DNA of 11,328 bases from Treponema sp. (GCA_031263435.1 JAISFT010000250.1:1-11328); one strand, 5' to 3'. Positions 1 through 6,995 are shown, counted from the first letter of the stretch. Notes: generated from the letters alone by a model not told the origin. Made by a program: numbers and translations.

Positions 1-214
1 TCTCCCACATAATAAACAATCACATTATTATATTTTTTCCCGCAAAGATATTTTTGTACTTGCAGGTCAACCCCTTTAGCATCACCTATTAACACAAAAA
101 AATTCTTTTGCACAATACAATACTATCAAGTTTTTCGGTGGCCGAAAGAGGCAGTTTATCAATACTTATTGACCCTGAGATAAATACATTCCATGGTCCT
201 TTTATCTCGATCAT
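1..214 (-). pseudogene. Frameshifted SLOG/Rossmann-like protein gene, 5' part, runs off window
   Basis: The first frame starts at ATG 214-212, preceded by GGAGA at 225-221 with a 6-nt spacer, and stops at TAA 91-89 after 41 codons. A second frame from about position 108 to the window edge continues the protein without a stop. Joined, the product reads FISGSISIDKLPLSATEKLD, then a short bridge, then VLIGDAKGVDLQVQKYL and NVIVYYVG. A hydrophobic strand ending in a glycine/serine loop, then a strand ending in GDAKGVD, is the layout of SLOG-type Rossmann folds (DprA, LOG, YspA); this assignment is inferred. One extra base in the T7 run (102-96) or the A4 run just before it would restore one frame. 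So this is a pseudogene, a slippage-controlled gene or a sequence error. The region is much more AT-rich than the genes to its right, which suggests separate acquisition. The C-terminal part lies outside the window. Confidence 0.6.
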
Positions 215-232
215 TTCAATTCTCCGTTTGAT

Positions 233-262
233 ATTATACGATTATACAAAGATAGCTGTCAA
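233..262 (-). promoter_or_regulatory. Consensus sigma-70 promoter for the left-edge gene
   Basis: On the minus strand, TTGACA lies at 262-257 and TATAAT at 238-233, with an 18-nt spacer. Both boxes match consensus exactly. The expected start, near 226, is just upstream of the GGAGA ribosome site (225-221), so the leader would be very short. A second TGTATAAT (248-241) lies inside the spacer but is too close to the -35 box. Confidence 0.75.
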
Positions 263-266
263 TCCA

Positions 267-342
267 AATGGCGGCGCCATGGATGGCGCTGTTTCCATTG
301 CTATCCGTCGTAGACGGATAGATGGAGTTTGTCGCAGACAAA
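267..342. repeat. Cluster of three small perfect hairpins
   Basis: Three inverted repeats follow one another: GCGCCAT/ATGGCGC (274-280/283-289, 2-nt loop), enclosed by AATGG/CCATT (267-271/295-299); CTATCCGTC/GACGGATAG (301-309/313-321, loop GTA); and TTTGTC/GACAAA (328-333/337-342, loop GCA). No convincing gene covers this stretch. With the terminator-like stem at 349-382 they form a densely folded spacer between the two minus-strand transcription units. Confidence 0.6.
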
Positions 343-348
343 ATCCAA

Positions 349-382
349 GGCCAAAAACCGGCAAGGATGCCGGTTTTTGGCC
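349..382. terminator. Bidirectional rho-independent terminator hairpin
   Basis: A perfect 15-bp stem (349-363 with 368-382) closes on loop AGGA. Its core is CCGGCA/TGCCGG, preceded by A5 (353-357) and followed by T5 (374-378), so on either strand the RNA would be a GC stem with a U run. It sits about 290 nt past the thiI stop and upstream of the left-edge gene's promoter. There it would insulate that gene from operon read-through. Confidence 0.5.
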
Positions 383-390
383 CGCGCAAG

Positions 391-410
391 GGATAGAAGC
401 GGAAATACCG
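391..410. repeat. Short direct repeat, copy 1 (GAAGCGGA core)
   Basis: This 20-nt segment matches 597-616 at 15 of 20 positions, including an unbroken GAAGCGGA core and a CCG at the end. The two copies lie outside the inverted-repeat element at 416-589, 206 bp apart. Confidence 0.4.
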
Positions 411-415
411 CAGAC

Positions 416-589
416 CTCCAAAAAGGTGCCTGGCACCATGTGCGTTTACTTAAGGATTTTCCGGTCAAGTCCAGCGTAAAAAACGCTAATTTTTCTCCTG
501 CGTTTTCAGACTTTTTGGCATTCTTCACCGATTCTTGCATCACTCTGCCCACTAAGTGAACGCCTATGGTGCCTGGCACCTTTTTGGAG
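416..589. mobile_element. 174-bp MITE/REPIN-like element with 37-nt terminal inverted repeats
   Basis: Arms 416-452 and 553-589 are inverted copies matching at 33 of 37 positions. The outer 24 nt (416-439 and 566-589) differ only at the central base. Each arm contains the near-palindrome GGTGCC-N-GGCACC, so it folds on its own as well as pairing with its partner. The interior has no convincing gene; a small hairpin AGCGT/ACGCT lies at 473-487. The arrangement fits a non-autonomous palindromic element of REPIN/MITE type, such as those mobilised by REP-associated tyrosine transposases. No transposase gene is present here, and no clear target-site duplication was found. Confidence 0.6.
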
Positions 590-596
590 AGTCGAG

Positions 597-638
597 GAAT
601 TGAAGCGGATAGCCCGGTCCCCGGAGCGCCGCAGGCGC
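597..638. repeat. Short direct repeat copy 2 and adjoining hairpin
   Basis: Positions 597-616 are the second copy of the GAAGCGGA-core repeat (first copy 391-410). Just beyond, GCGCC/GGCGC (626-630/634-638) folds around a GCA loop. The hairpin has no U run on the minus strand, so it is not a convincing terminator for thiI. Confidence 0.35.
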
Positions 639-669
639 GGAGGGGATGCGCCCAAAAAACAAAACAATC

Positions 670-1914
670 CTAGGCGTTTATCCTGCCGATATCCAAATCT
701 TTAAGCGCCGGCTGGCTGCCTTCGTTACATCTGCGGCCGGCGCCGCATTTTTCCATCACGGCATCGGAGAGGGCCCGGTCGATTTCCTGTCCCAGGTCGA
801 GGGACCGGTAATGCGTCCGGGCGTCCGCTACGCTGCCCCTGAGGACGGGGTGGGCGGGGCTGAAAAGGACGCAGCAGTCCTGGTAGGGTAGTATTGATGT
901 TTCGTAGGTGCCGATGCTCCGGGCCAGGGTGATGATCTCCTCTTTGTCCGTGCCGATGAGGGGGCGCAGCACCGGAAGTTCCGTCAGGCTTTCCGTGCAG
1001 CTTATATTTTCTATGGTCTGGCTTGCCACCTGGGAAAGGCTTTCGCCGGTAATCAGGCATTTGGCCCGGATACGGCGGGCCAGTTTTTCTGCGGCCTCCA
1101 TCATGGCCATCCGCAGCATGACGGTTCCCCATTCTTCCGGGGCGCCTGCCTTGATCCGCCGCTCGATCTCCGTAAAGCCCAGGGTCCAGAGCCGGATGCC
1201 CAGGGTATAGGCCCCCACGGTGTCCGCCAGGCGGATCACCTTCTGCCGGGCCTCTTCACCGGTGTAGGGGAAGGCGTGGAAGTAGACCGCGTCCAGTCCC
1301 ATGCCCCGGGAAGCCATTCTGAAACCGGCCACCGGGGAATCGATGCCCCCGGAGAGGAGCAGGAGCCCCCGGCCCGCCGTACCCACGGGAAGGCCCCGGA
1401 GTCCCCGCCGGGTCATGCCGTACACGTATGCCCGTTCCCGTATCTCCACCTGGATGATCACCTGGGGGGCGCGGACATCCACCGCAAATCCGGGCAGGGC
1501 CTGCCGTACCGCTTCCCCGGTGGCGGCGCAGATGCCGTAGGAATCCAGGGGGAAACTCTTGTCGGTCCGCCGGGCCTCCACCTTAAAACTCCGCAGCCCC
1601 CGGTCGTACAGGGCCTTGCCCTCCTCAACGCAGGCGGCAAGCAGGGATTCGACGTTTTTTTCGCAGCTCCGGGTCCTTGCCCAGCCGGTAATGCCGAACA
1701 GGTGGTTCAGCGCATCCTCCGCCCGGGGAGCGGCTTCCCGGGGGCAGTGGACGAAGTAGCGGCCGCCGGTGGTTTCCACCCGTTCCCCCGCGCCCTTCAA
1801 ACCCCGGAGGGCCAGGAGGGCCCGGAGGTTCCGTATCAGAATCCGCTCGAAGCCTGCCCGGTTCCCCCCCTTAAGGGTAAGTTCCCCCGGTTTAAGGATG
1901 TAGATCACGTTCAC
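670..1914 (-). CDS. thiI: tRNA 4-thiouridine synthase / thiazole sulfur carrier ThiI
   Basis: ThiI adenylates U8 of tRNA through its PP-loop ATPase and inserts sulfur passed on from a cysteine desulfurase; in many bacteria it also serves thiamine-thiazole synthesis. The protein has 414 residues. An N-terminal ferredoxin-like segment begins ILKPGELTLKGGNR and is followed by a THUMP domain to about residue 165. The PP-loop SGGIDS is at 188-193, ITGESLSQVASQT at 288-300 and QDCCVLFSPAHP at 345-356, whose cysteines 347/348 lie where ThiI proteins carry a conserved cysteine. There is no C-terminal rhodanese domain, unlike E. coli ThiI, so this is the short form. The chosen GTG start (1914) overlaps the desulfurase stop as GTGA and agrees with the family's N-terminus. 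An in-frame ATG at 1953 with GAGG upstream would add 13 residues that look like desulfurase shadow. Confidence 0.93.
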   Translation of the reverse strand: MNVIYILKPGELTLKGGNRAGFERILIRNLRALLALRGLKGAGERVETTGGRYFVHCPREAAPRAEDALNHLFGITGWARTRSCEKNVESLLAACVEEGKALYDRGLRSFKVEARRTDKSFPLDSYGICAATGEAVRQALPGFAVDVRAPQVIIQVEIRERAYVYGMTRRGLRGLPVGTAGRGLLLLSGGIDSPVAGFRMASRGMGLDAVYFHAFPYTGEEARQKVIRLADTVGAYTLGIRLWTLGFTEIERRIKAGAPEEWGTVMLRMAMMEAAEKLARRIRAKCLITGESLSQVASQTIENISCTESLTELPVLRPLIGTDKEEIITLARSIGTYETSILPYQDCCVLFSPAHPVLRGSVADARTHYRSLDLGQEIDRALSDAVMEKCGAGRRCNEGSQPALKDLDIGRINA

Positions 1915-3068
1915 AGGTAGTTTAGAACCTCCCCCAGGGCCCGGATAAGACATTCGATATCCTCGCCGGTGGTGGACCAGCCCTGGGAGATTCGGATTCC
2001 CCCAAGCTGCAACGTGGGGTCCAGCCCCATAGCCGCAAGGACCGGCCGTTCTGTTTTGGCGGAGGAACAGGCCGATCCGGTGGATACCGCAAAGCCCGCC
2101 TGGTCCAGGGTCCTGACCATCAGCTCCCCGGGGATGCCGTCAAAGGCCGCCTGGAGGATGTAGGGTGAAAAGCGGCCGTCCTCCGCGTCCCTCCTGCCGG
2201 CGGGGATAGGGGAGTAGCGGCCCCCGGCTTCAAGGGCCTTCATCAGCCGGTCCAGGCGCGCCGCTGCCCCCCGGCGGGAAGCATCCAGCGCTTCCGGCCG
2301 GGTATGCCGTTCCAGACAGGAGGCCAGGGCCAGCGCGCCGGCGATGTTTTCGGTCCCCGCCCGGATTCCCCCCTCTTGGGCGCCCCCCCGGTACAGGGTT
2401 TCCAGGGGCCGGCGCAGGTACAGGAGCCCGATGCCCCGGGGTCCCCCCAGTTTATGGGCGCTGACGGAGGCAGAATCGATATCCCAGCGTGATATATCCA
2501 CCGGCACCTTGCCGGCAGCCTGGACCATATCGCAGTGGATATGTACGGGCGGTTCCTGCCGCCCCCGGATCAGCGTACTCAGGGCTTCCATGTCGTTCAG
2601 GGCCCCGGTTTCGTTGTTGACGGCCATGATTGCGGCAAAGCGGCAGTCCCGGTACTTTTCCAGGCTTTGTTCAAGGCCGGCCCTGCTTACCCGGCCGTCG
2701 GCTTCCACCGGGATACGGCCCACGGTTTTTCCCAGCCTTTCCAGAACCCGGCAGTTTTCCCGTACCGACGGATGCTCCACGGCGGAGTAGAGGCAGATCC
2801 CGGCGCCCCGTCTGAGGAGGAACGAGAGAATCACCATCGCGTTGGATTCGGTGCCCCCGGAGCTGAAGTAGATGGTTCCGGGACTTACCCCCAGGGCGGC
2901 GGCACAGCGGGAGCGGGCCTGTTCCAGAAGATCCCGGGCGGAGCGGCCTTCGGCATGGATGGAAGAGGGGTTCCCAAAGGGAAAGCCTTCCCGGTCCGGG
3001 ACATCCTCCCCATCGCCCGGTGCGGTGGCGGCCCAGTCAAAGTAGTGCCGCGGCGGCCCGGCCCTCAT
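1911..3068 (-). CDS. Cysteine desulfurase, NifS/IscS family (PLP-dependent)
   Basis: This enzyme removes sulfur from L-cysteine as an enzyme-bound persulfide and releases alanine. In the 385-residue protein, FGNPSSIHAEGRSAR begins at 31, FSSGGTESNA at 68, His99 (EHPSVRENC) should stack on PLP, NNETGALND is at 151-159, and HCDMVQAAGK contains PLP-contacting Asp180 and Gln183. SAHKLGGPRG carries the Schiff-base Lys206, and STGSACSSAK the catalytic Cys334 in a short loop. The stretch between AATAP and FGNPSS looks shorter than usual, and HCDMVQ replaces the common HTDAVQ. The ATG overlaps the preceding stop (ATGA) and lacks a clear ribosome site, suggesting translational coupling. Position next to ThiI suggests it is the dedicated sulfur donor, like the desulfurase beside thiI in Bacillus, rather than the general Fe-S enzyme; no iscU or scaffold gene is nearby. 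Confidence 0.93.
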   Translation of the reverse strand: MRAGPPRHYFDWAATAPGDGEDVPDREGFPFGNPSSIHAEGRSARDLLEQARSRCAAALGVSPGTIYFSSGGTESNAMVILSFLLRRGAGICLYSAVEHPSVRENCRVLERLGKTVGRIPVEADGRVSRAGLEQSLEKYRDCRFAAIMAVNNETGALNDMEALSTLIRGRQEPPVHIHCDMVQAAGKVPVDISRWDIDSASVSAHKLGGPRGIGLLYLRRPLETLYRGGAQEGGIRAGTENIAGALALASCLERHTRPEALDASRRGAAARLDRLMKALEAGGRYSPIPAGRRDAEDGRFSPYILQAAFDGIPGELMVRTLDQAGFAVSTGSACSSAKTERPVLAAMGLDPTLQLGGIRISQGWSTTGEDIECLIRALGEVLNYL

Positions 3069-4210
3069 GGGGAACGGGATTCCCGGCCGGCCGGTTCCCG
3101 GTCCGGGCCGCCGGATTTTCCGGCCCTGGGGAATCCGGCTGCGGAGGCTTTGGCAAGGGCGCGGTTATGCCCCCGGTTGAGGAAGTGGATCGTGGTAAAG
3201 AAACCGATCCCCGTCACATAGGACAGGGCGAGCAGGAAAAAGGAGAGCAGCGGCGGGGTTTTAACCGCGGCATAGACCAGAACCCCCAGGACCGCCTGCA
3301 GGGTAAACAGGATCGCGTCGATACGCCGGGAGGAAAGTCCCAGGTTCATTAACTTGTGGTGGGTGTGGGACCGGTCGGGGCTGTCTATCCGCCGGTGGTC
3401 CCGCAGCCGGCGCCAGACCGCCGCGGTCGTGTCCAGTATGGGGATCATCAAAATAGCGGCGGCATAGAGGACCGGCAGGCCCAGCCCGTCACCCATCAGG
3501 GGGAAAAGGGCCAGCGTAAAGCCCAGGAAGTAAGCCCCCCCGTCGCCCATGAAGATCCTCGCCCGGGGGAACGGGGCGTTGAACATCAGAAAACCCAGAA
3601 TCGCCGCGGCAAGACAGATGCAGAGCAGGGGAGTGGTGCTCGAAGTCCCCAGGAACATGAGGACTATCCCGAAGGTCAACACCGCCAGCAGGGAAATACC
3701 CCCCGCCAGGCCGTCAACCCCGTCGATAAAGTTGACGGCATTGGTCATTCCCACGATCCACAGGAAACTCAGGGGGTAACTGAGCAGTTCCCAGCCGGGG
3801 AAAGCCGGCGAAGTTTCGGAGCCGGTAAAGAAGAAGCGCTTGAAGGTGTAACCGGAGGCAAGGACGCAGATGGCCGCCCCCGTCTGGAATATCAGCTTGT
3901 AGCGGGGCGCCATAGGCTTAAAATCGTCCCGGACCCCGCTTATCAGGATGAGGATCAGGGCAAAAAACACCGGGAGGAACCGGATTCCCTGCTCATGGTC
4001 CAGGAATCGCAGGATAATGACCAGGGTGCATACGATAAAGGGAATCGCAAAACCCAGGCCCCCCAGCCGGGGAATGTTGCCCGTATGGATCTTCCGCTCG
4101 TTAATGTGATCATACCAGGACATGCGGCGGGAAATTCTGAGGATAAGGGCAACCGTCAGCACGGAAAAGAGAAAAACGCCTGCAATTATAAGAACAGAAT
4201 CAAAAGTCAA
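3065..4210 (-). CDS. MraY/WecA-family polyprenyl-phosphate sugar-1-phosphate transferase
   Basis: This polytopic membrane enzyme moves a sugar-1-phosphate, probably HexNAc-1-P, from a UDP-sugar to polyprenyl phosphate, the first step of a cell-surface glycan. Family motifs appear in order: ERKIHTGNIPRLGGLGF (residues 38-54), DDFKPMAP (95-102, with the Mg-binding aspartate pair), NAVNFIDGVDGLAGG (157-171), MGDGGAYFLGF (221-231) and DRSHTHHKL (279-287), the WecA/TagO-type cytoplasmic histidine loop. About ten hydrophobic segments separate them. The C-terminus ends in a charged, glycine/arginine-rich tail. I chose TTG at 4210 (381 aa): GGAG at 4220-4217 is 6 nt upstream and the protein then begins at the first membrane segment. 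The longer frame to TTG 4291 would start within the promoter's -35 box. The true sugar is unknown; no other glycan genes are visible. Confidence 0.88.
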   Translation of the reverse strand: MTFDSVLIIAGVFLFSVLTVALILRISRRMSWYDHINERKIHTGNIPRLGGLGFAIPFIVCTLVIILRFLDHEQGIRFLPVFFALILILISGVRDDFKPMAPRYKLIFQTGAAICVLASGYTFKRFFFTGSETSPAFPGWELLSYPLSFLWIVGMTNAVNFIDGVDGLAGGISLLAVLTFGIVLMFLGTSSTTPLLCICLAAAILGFLMFNAPFPRARIFMGDGGAYFLGFTLALFPLMGDGLGLPVLYAAAILMIPILDTTAAVWRRLRDHRRIDSPDRSHTHHKLMNLGLSSRRIDAILFTLQAVLGVLVYAAVKTPPLLSFFLLALSYVTGIGFFTTIHFLNRGHNRALAKASAAGFPRAGKSGGPDREPAGRESRSP

Positions 4211-4262
4211 AAAAAACTCCGCGTCCGCCGGCAGTCTGTTGCACTTGAAGACATTTTCCGGA

Positions 4263-4291
4263 TTTATACCATCGGTCCGGCTGTAAATCAA
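4263..4291 (-). promoter_or_regulatory. Promoter of the MraY-like / desulfurase / thiI operon
   Basis: On the minus strand, TTGATT (4291-4286) and TATAAA (4268-4263) are separated by 17 nt. Transcription would begin near 4256, giving a leader of about 46 nt before the TTG start at 4210. No other promoter was seen before the two downstream genes, which overlap their predecessors. Confidence 0.6.
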
Positions 4292-4303
4292 GCCTTTGCG
4301 GCC

Positions 4304-4331
4304 TTTACCCGGAAAGACACAGTACTATAAA
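4304..4331 (+). promoter_or_regulatory. Probable thrA promoter
   Basis: TTTACC (4304-4309) and TATAAA (4326-4331) with a 16-nt spacer form a moderate sigma-70 match. The predicted start near 4338 leaves a leader of about 22 nt before ATG 4360. That is too short for a leader-peptide attenuator of the E. coli thr type. Confidence 0.45.
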
Positions 4332-4351
4332 AGCGGAAAACAATATAGTAC
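4322..4351. promoter_or_regulatory. Candidate operator dyad GTACTATA-N14-TATAGTAC
   Basis: A perfect 8-bp inverted repeat (4322-4329 and 4344-4351) has half-site centres 22 bp apart, about two helical turns. It covers the thrA -10 box and predicted start site. Position and spacing suit a dimeric repressor site; it could instead be a chance dyad in AT-rich DNA. No regulator gene lies in the window. Confidence 0.4.
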
Positions 4352-4359
4352 CATGCGCT

Positions 4360-6954
4360 ATGCTGGTTTTGAAGTTTGGCGGCAGTTCCGTGGGTTCCCC
4401 CGCCGCAATTGAAAACATTATTGATATTTTAAACGATTCGGAACACCGGGGAAAGGTTGCCGCCGTGGTGGTTTCGGCTTTTTCAGGAGTAACCGACGAA
4501 CTTATTGCCGCCGCGCGCCTGGCCGCCGGGACCGCTGCCCCGGAGGGGCCGGCAACCCCGGATTCCCGGGACCGGCAGGCCCCGGCCGGGAGTCTGCGGA
4601 GGCGGCACCGGGATACGGCCGCCCACTTCCTCAAGGGGGAGGAGCTGGAAGCCGCCCTTGCCGCCCTTGACCGGAGATTTGGGGAGCTTGACCGTATCCT
4701 GCAGGGCCTTGAGGTTCTGGGGGAGCTTTCCCCCGGCATCCAGGACCGGGTGATGAGCTACGGCGAACGCCTGTCCGCGGACCTGCTCGCCCGGATCTTC
4801 AGCGCCCGGGGGATCGCCGCGTCCGCTGTGGATACCCGGCCCCTGATCAAGACCGACAGCTCCTACGGCAAAGCCGCGTTCATCCCCGCGGAAACCTACG
4901 CCAATATCCGCGGGTTCTTCGATGCTGCACGGGAATCTCCCGTGGCACGGCAAGCAGCGGCACAGGAAACCTCGGCGGCCCCTGCCGTCCGGCCCATCCC
5001 GGTCTGCACCGGCTTTATCGGTTCCGACAGCCGGGGCCATACCACTACCCTGGGCCGCGGCGGTTCGGATCTGAGCGCCTCCATCATCGGCGCCGCGCTG
5101 GATGCGGAGGAACTGGAGATCTGGACCGACGTGGACGGCATCCTTACCGCGGACCCCCGGCTCGTCAAGAACAGCTTCCGCATCGATCTGATCTCCTACG
5201 TGGAGGCCATGGAGCTCTCCCATTTTGGGGCCAAGGTGATCTACCCCCCCACCATCCGGCCAAGCCTGGAACGGGGAATACCCATCAGGATTCGGAACAC
5301 CTTCAACCCCTCCTCCCCCGGCACCCGGATCGTACAAGACGCCCCCGGCGGGGAGTACCCCATCCGGGGCATCAGTTCGATGAACAACATCGCTCTGATC
5401 CGGGTCCAGGGCTCCGGCATGGTAGGGGTTGCGGGCTTTTCTTCCCGTCTCTTCGGCGCCCTGGCCCGCAGGGGGATCAACATCATCCTTATCACCCAAA
5501 GTTCCAGCGAATACTCGATCTGCTTCGCCGTACTGCCCCAGGATGCCCCCGGGGCCCTCGCGGCGATTCAGGATGAATTCGGGCGGGAAATCGCCGCGGG
5601 GACCATCGAAAACCCCGTAAGCGAAGACGAACTGTCGATTATCGCCGTGGTAGGGGCCGGGATGAAGCGGAGTTCCGGCATCGCCGGCAAGGTTTTTCAC
5701 GCCCTGGGGCGGAACGGCGTAAACGTCGTCGCCATTGCCCAGGGCTCATCGGAACTTAACATCTCCGCGGTGGTGGCCCGGCAGGACGAGGCCAAGGCCC
5801 TGAACGCCATCCACGAAGCCTTTTTCCTCTCCACCGTCCGCAGCGTAAACCTCTTCCTCCTGGGCCTCGGCCTCATCGGAGGCACCCTGATAGACCAGAT
5901 CACCCGGCAAAAGGAGATCCTGGCAGCGGAGCACAAGATACGCATCAACGTGGTGGGGGCCGCCAACTCCTCCCGGATGCTCTTCAACAGCGCCGGGCTG
6001 GAAACCGGGGAACTCCGTTCCTTGCCCGGGGCGGAAGACCGCGGACCCCGGAACGGCTTCCCCGGCCCCGGTTCCAAGCCTAGCCCCGAACCCTACAGCC
6101 TCCCGGCCTTTATCGACCGAATGAAGGCCATGAACCTCCCCAATACCGCCTTTTGCGACTGTACCGCCAGCGACGAAGTATCCGCCGCCTACGGCGACAT
6201 TATCCGCTGCGCCATCCCCATCGTAACCCCCAACAAGCGGGCCAATTCGGGGGCTCTGGCCTATTACCGGGAACTGACCGAATATTCCCGGGAGAGGGGC
6301 ATCCCCTACCTGTACGAAACCACCGTCTGCGCGGGGCTGCCGGTCATATCCACCCTGCGGGACCTGCACCTCTCCGGGGACCGGGTCCACCGTATCGAAG
6401 CGGTCCTCTCGGGGACCCTCAGCTTCGTCTTCAACAACTTTGACGGCACCGCCACCTTTTCCGCGCTGCTGCGGGAAGCCCGGGCCCGGGGTTACACGGA
6501 ACCCGATCCCCGGGACGACCTTAACGCCATGGACGCGGCCCGCAAGGCCCTGATCCTGGCCCGGGAGTGCGGCATGGCCCTGGAATTCTCCGCCGTCGAC
6601 ATAGAGCCCATCCTGCCGCCGGCCTGCTTTGACGCAAAAGACGTGGAATCCTTCTTCACCGAGCTGGAAAAATCGGACGAAGCCTTTGAAAAACGGCGGA
6701 AAGAGGCCGAAAGCCGGGGCGAAGCCCTGCGCTATGTGGCAGTCATCGAGGAAGGCTCCGCGCGCCTGTCCCTGCGGGCAGAACCGGAGGGGAGCCCCTT
6801 CCGCTCCCTCGTGGATGCCGACAATGTGGTCGTCATCACCACCAGCCGCTATTCCAAACTCCCCATGGTCATCAAAGGCCCCGGCGCGGGGGCCCAGGTA
6901 ACCGCCGGCGGAATTTTTGCGGACATCGTGCGAATCGCCCGTACCCTGGTATAG
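4360..6954 (+). CDS. thrA: Bifunctional aspartokinase / homoserine dehydrogenase
   Basis: The fused enzyme phosphorylates aspartate and, after an intervening dehydrogenase step, reduces aspartate semialdehyde to homoserine for threonine and methionine. The aspartokinase domain shows KFGGSSVG (5-12), TLGRGGSDLSA (230-240) and DVDGILTADPR (257-267). Two ACT-type regulatory repeats follow, around RGINIILITQSSSEYSI (371-387) and RNGVNVVAIAQGSSELNI (451-468). The dehydrogenase begins with the NAD(P) loop GLGLIGG (502-508), then TPNKRAN with the likely catalytic Lys (623-629), LSGTLSFVFNNFDG (683-696), EPDPRDDLNAMDAARK (714-729) and GPGAGAQVTAGG (840-851). At 864 residues it is about 45 longer than E. 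coli ThrA; extra Pro/Ala-rich stretches at about 58-82, 196-212 and 553-578 account for this. The ATG agrees with the family N-terminus but has no clear Shine-Dalgarno. ACT repeats imply feedback control, probably by threonine. Confidence 0.96.
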   Translation: MLVLKFGGSSVGSPAAIENIIDILNDSEHRGKVAAVVVSAFSGVTDELIAAARLAAGTAAPEGPATPDSRDRQAPAGSLRRRHRDTAAHFLKGEELEAALAALDRRFGELDRILQGLEVLGELSPGIQDRVMSYGERLSADLLARIFSARGIAASAVDTRPLIKTDSSYGKAAFIPAETYANIRGFFDAARESPVARQAAAQETSAAPAVRPIPVCTGFIGSDSRGHTTTLGRGGSDLSASIIGAALDAEELEIWTDVDGILTADPRLVKNSFRIDLISYVEAMELSHFGAKVIYPPTIRPSLERGIPIRIRNTFNPSSPGTRIVQDAPGGEYPIRGISSMNNIALIRVQGSGMVGVAGFSSRLFGALARRGINIILITQSSSEYSICFAVLPQDAPGALAAIQDEFGREIAAGTIENPVSEDELSIIAVVGAGMKRSSGIAGKVFHALGRNGVNVVAIAQGSSELNISAVVARQDEAKALNAIHEAFFLSTVRSVNLFLLGLGLIGGTLIDQITRQKEILAAEHKIRINVVGAANSSRMLFNSAGLETGELRSLPGAEDRGPRNGFPGPGSKPSPEPYSLPAFIDRMKAMNLPNTAFCDCTASDEVSAAYGDIIRCAIPIVTPNKRANSGALAYYRELTEYSRERGIPYLYETTVCAGLPVISTLRDLHLSGDRVHRIEAVLSGTLSFVFNNFDGTATFSALLREARARGYTEPDPRDDLNAMDAARKALILARECGMALEFSAVDIEPILPPACFDAKDVESFFTELEKSDEAFEKRRKEAESRGEALRYVAVIEEGSARLSLRAEPEGSPFRSLVDADNVVVITTSRYSKLPMVIKGPGAGAQVTAGGIFADIVRIARTLV

Positions 6955-6995
6955 CGCCCCGGCCTGCCCTATACTGGAACATGAGGAGTGTTATC

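Noticed and set aside
108..479. 123-codon plus-strand frame at the left end
   Set aside because: It runs antisense to the better-supported minus-strand gene, then across the hairpins and the inverted repeat arm, and has no ribosome site.
267..589. CRISPR array
   Set aside because: The repeats are inverted, differ in sequence and are not regularly spaced; no cas genes are present.
1276..1920. 214-codon plus-strand frame opposite thiI
   Set aside because: Mirror of ThiI codons; Pro/Gly/His-rich with no domain.
1912..1953. ATG 1953 as the thiI start
   Set aside because: It would encode 13 extra residues within the desulfurase C-terminus; the GTG at 1914 fits the ThiI N-terminus and the GTGA coupling better. 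Not fully excluded, since GAGG lies at good spacing before the ATG.
2535..3221. 228-codon plus-strand frame opposite the desulfurase
   Set aside because: It is antisense to conserved desulfurase motifs and has no protein-like features of its own.
4211..4291. N-terminal extension of the MraY-like protein to TTG 4291
   Set aside because: That TTG is part of the -35 box of the operon promoter, and the -10 box lies inside the extension.
3356..4330. 324-codon plus-strand frame opposite the MraY-like gene
   Set aside because: Low-complexity Gln/Gly/Arg translation, and the minus strand carries all family motifs of the transferase.
4332..4359. Threonine attenuator or leader peptide before thrA
   Set aside because: The leader is only about 22 nt, with no leader peptide rich in Thr/Ile codons and no terminator-antiterminator pair.
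4483..5700. 405-codon open frame antisense to thrA
   Set aside because: It is a shadow of GC-rich coding sequence: glycine/proline-rich translation, no recognisable motif, and the opposite strand encodes a complete ThrA.
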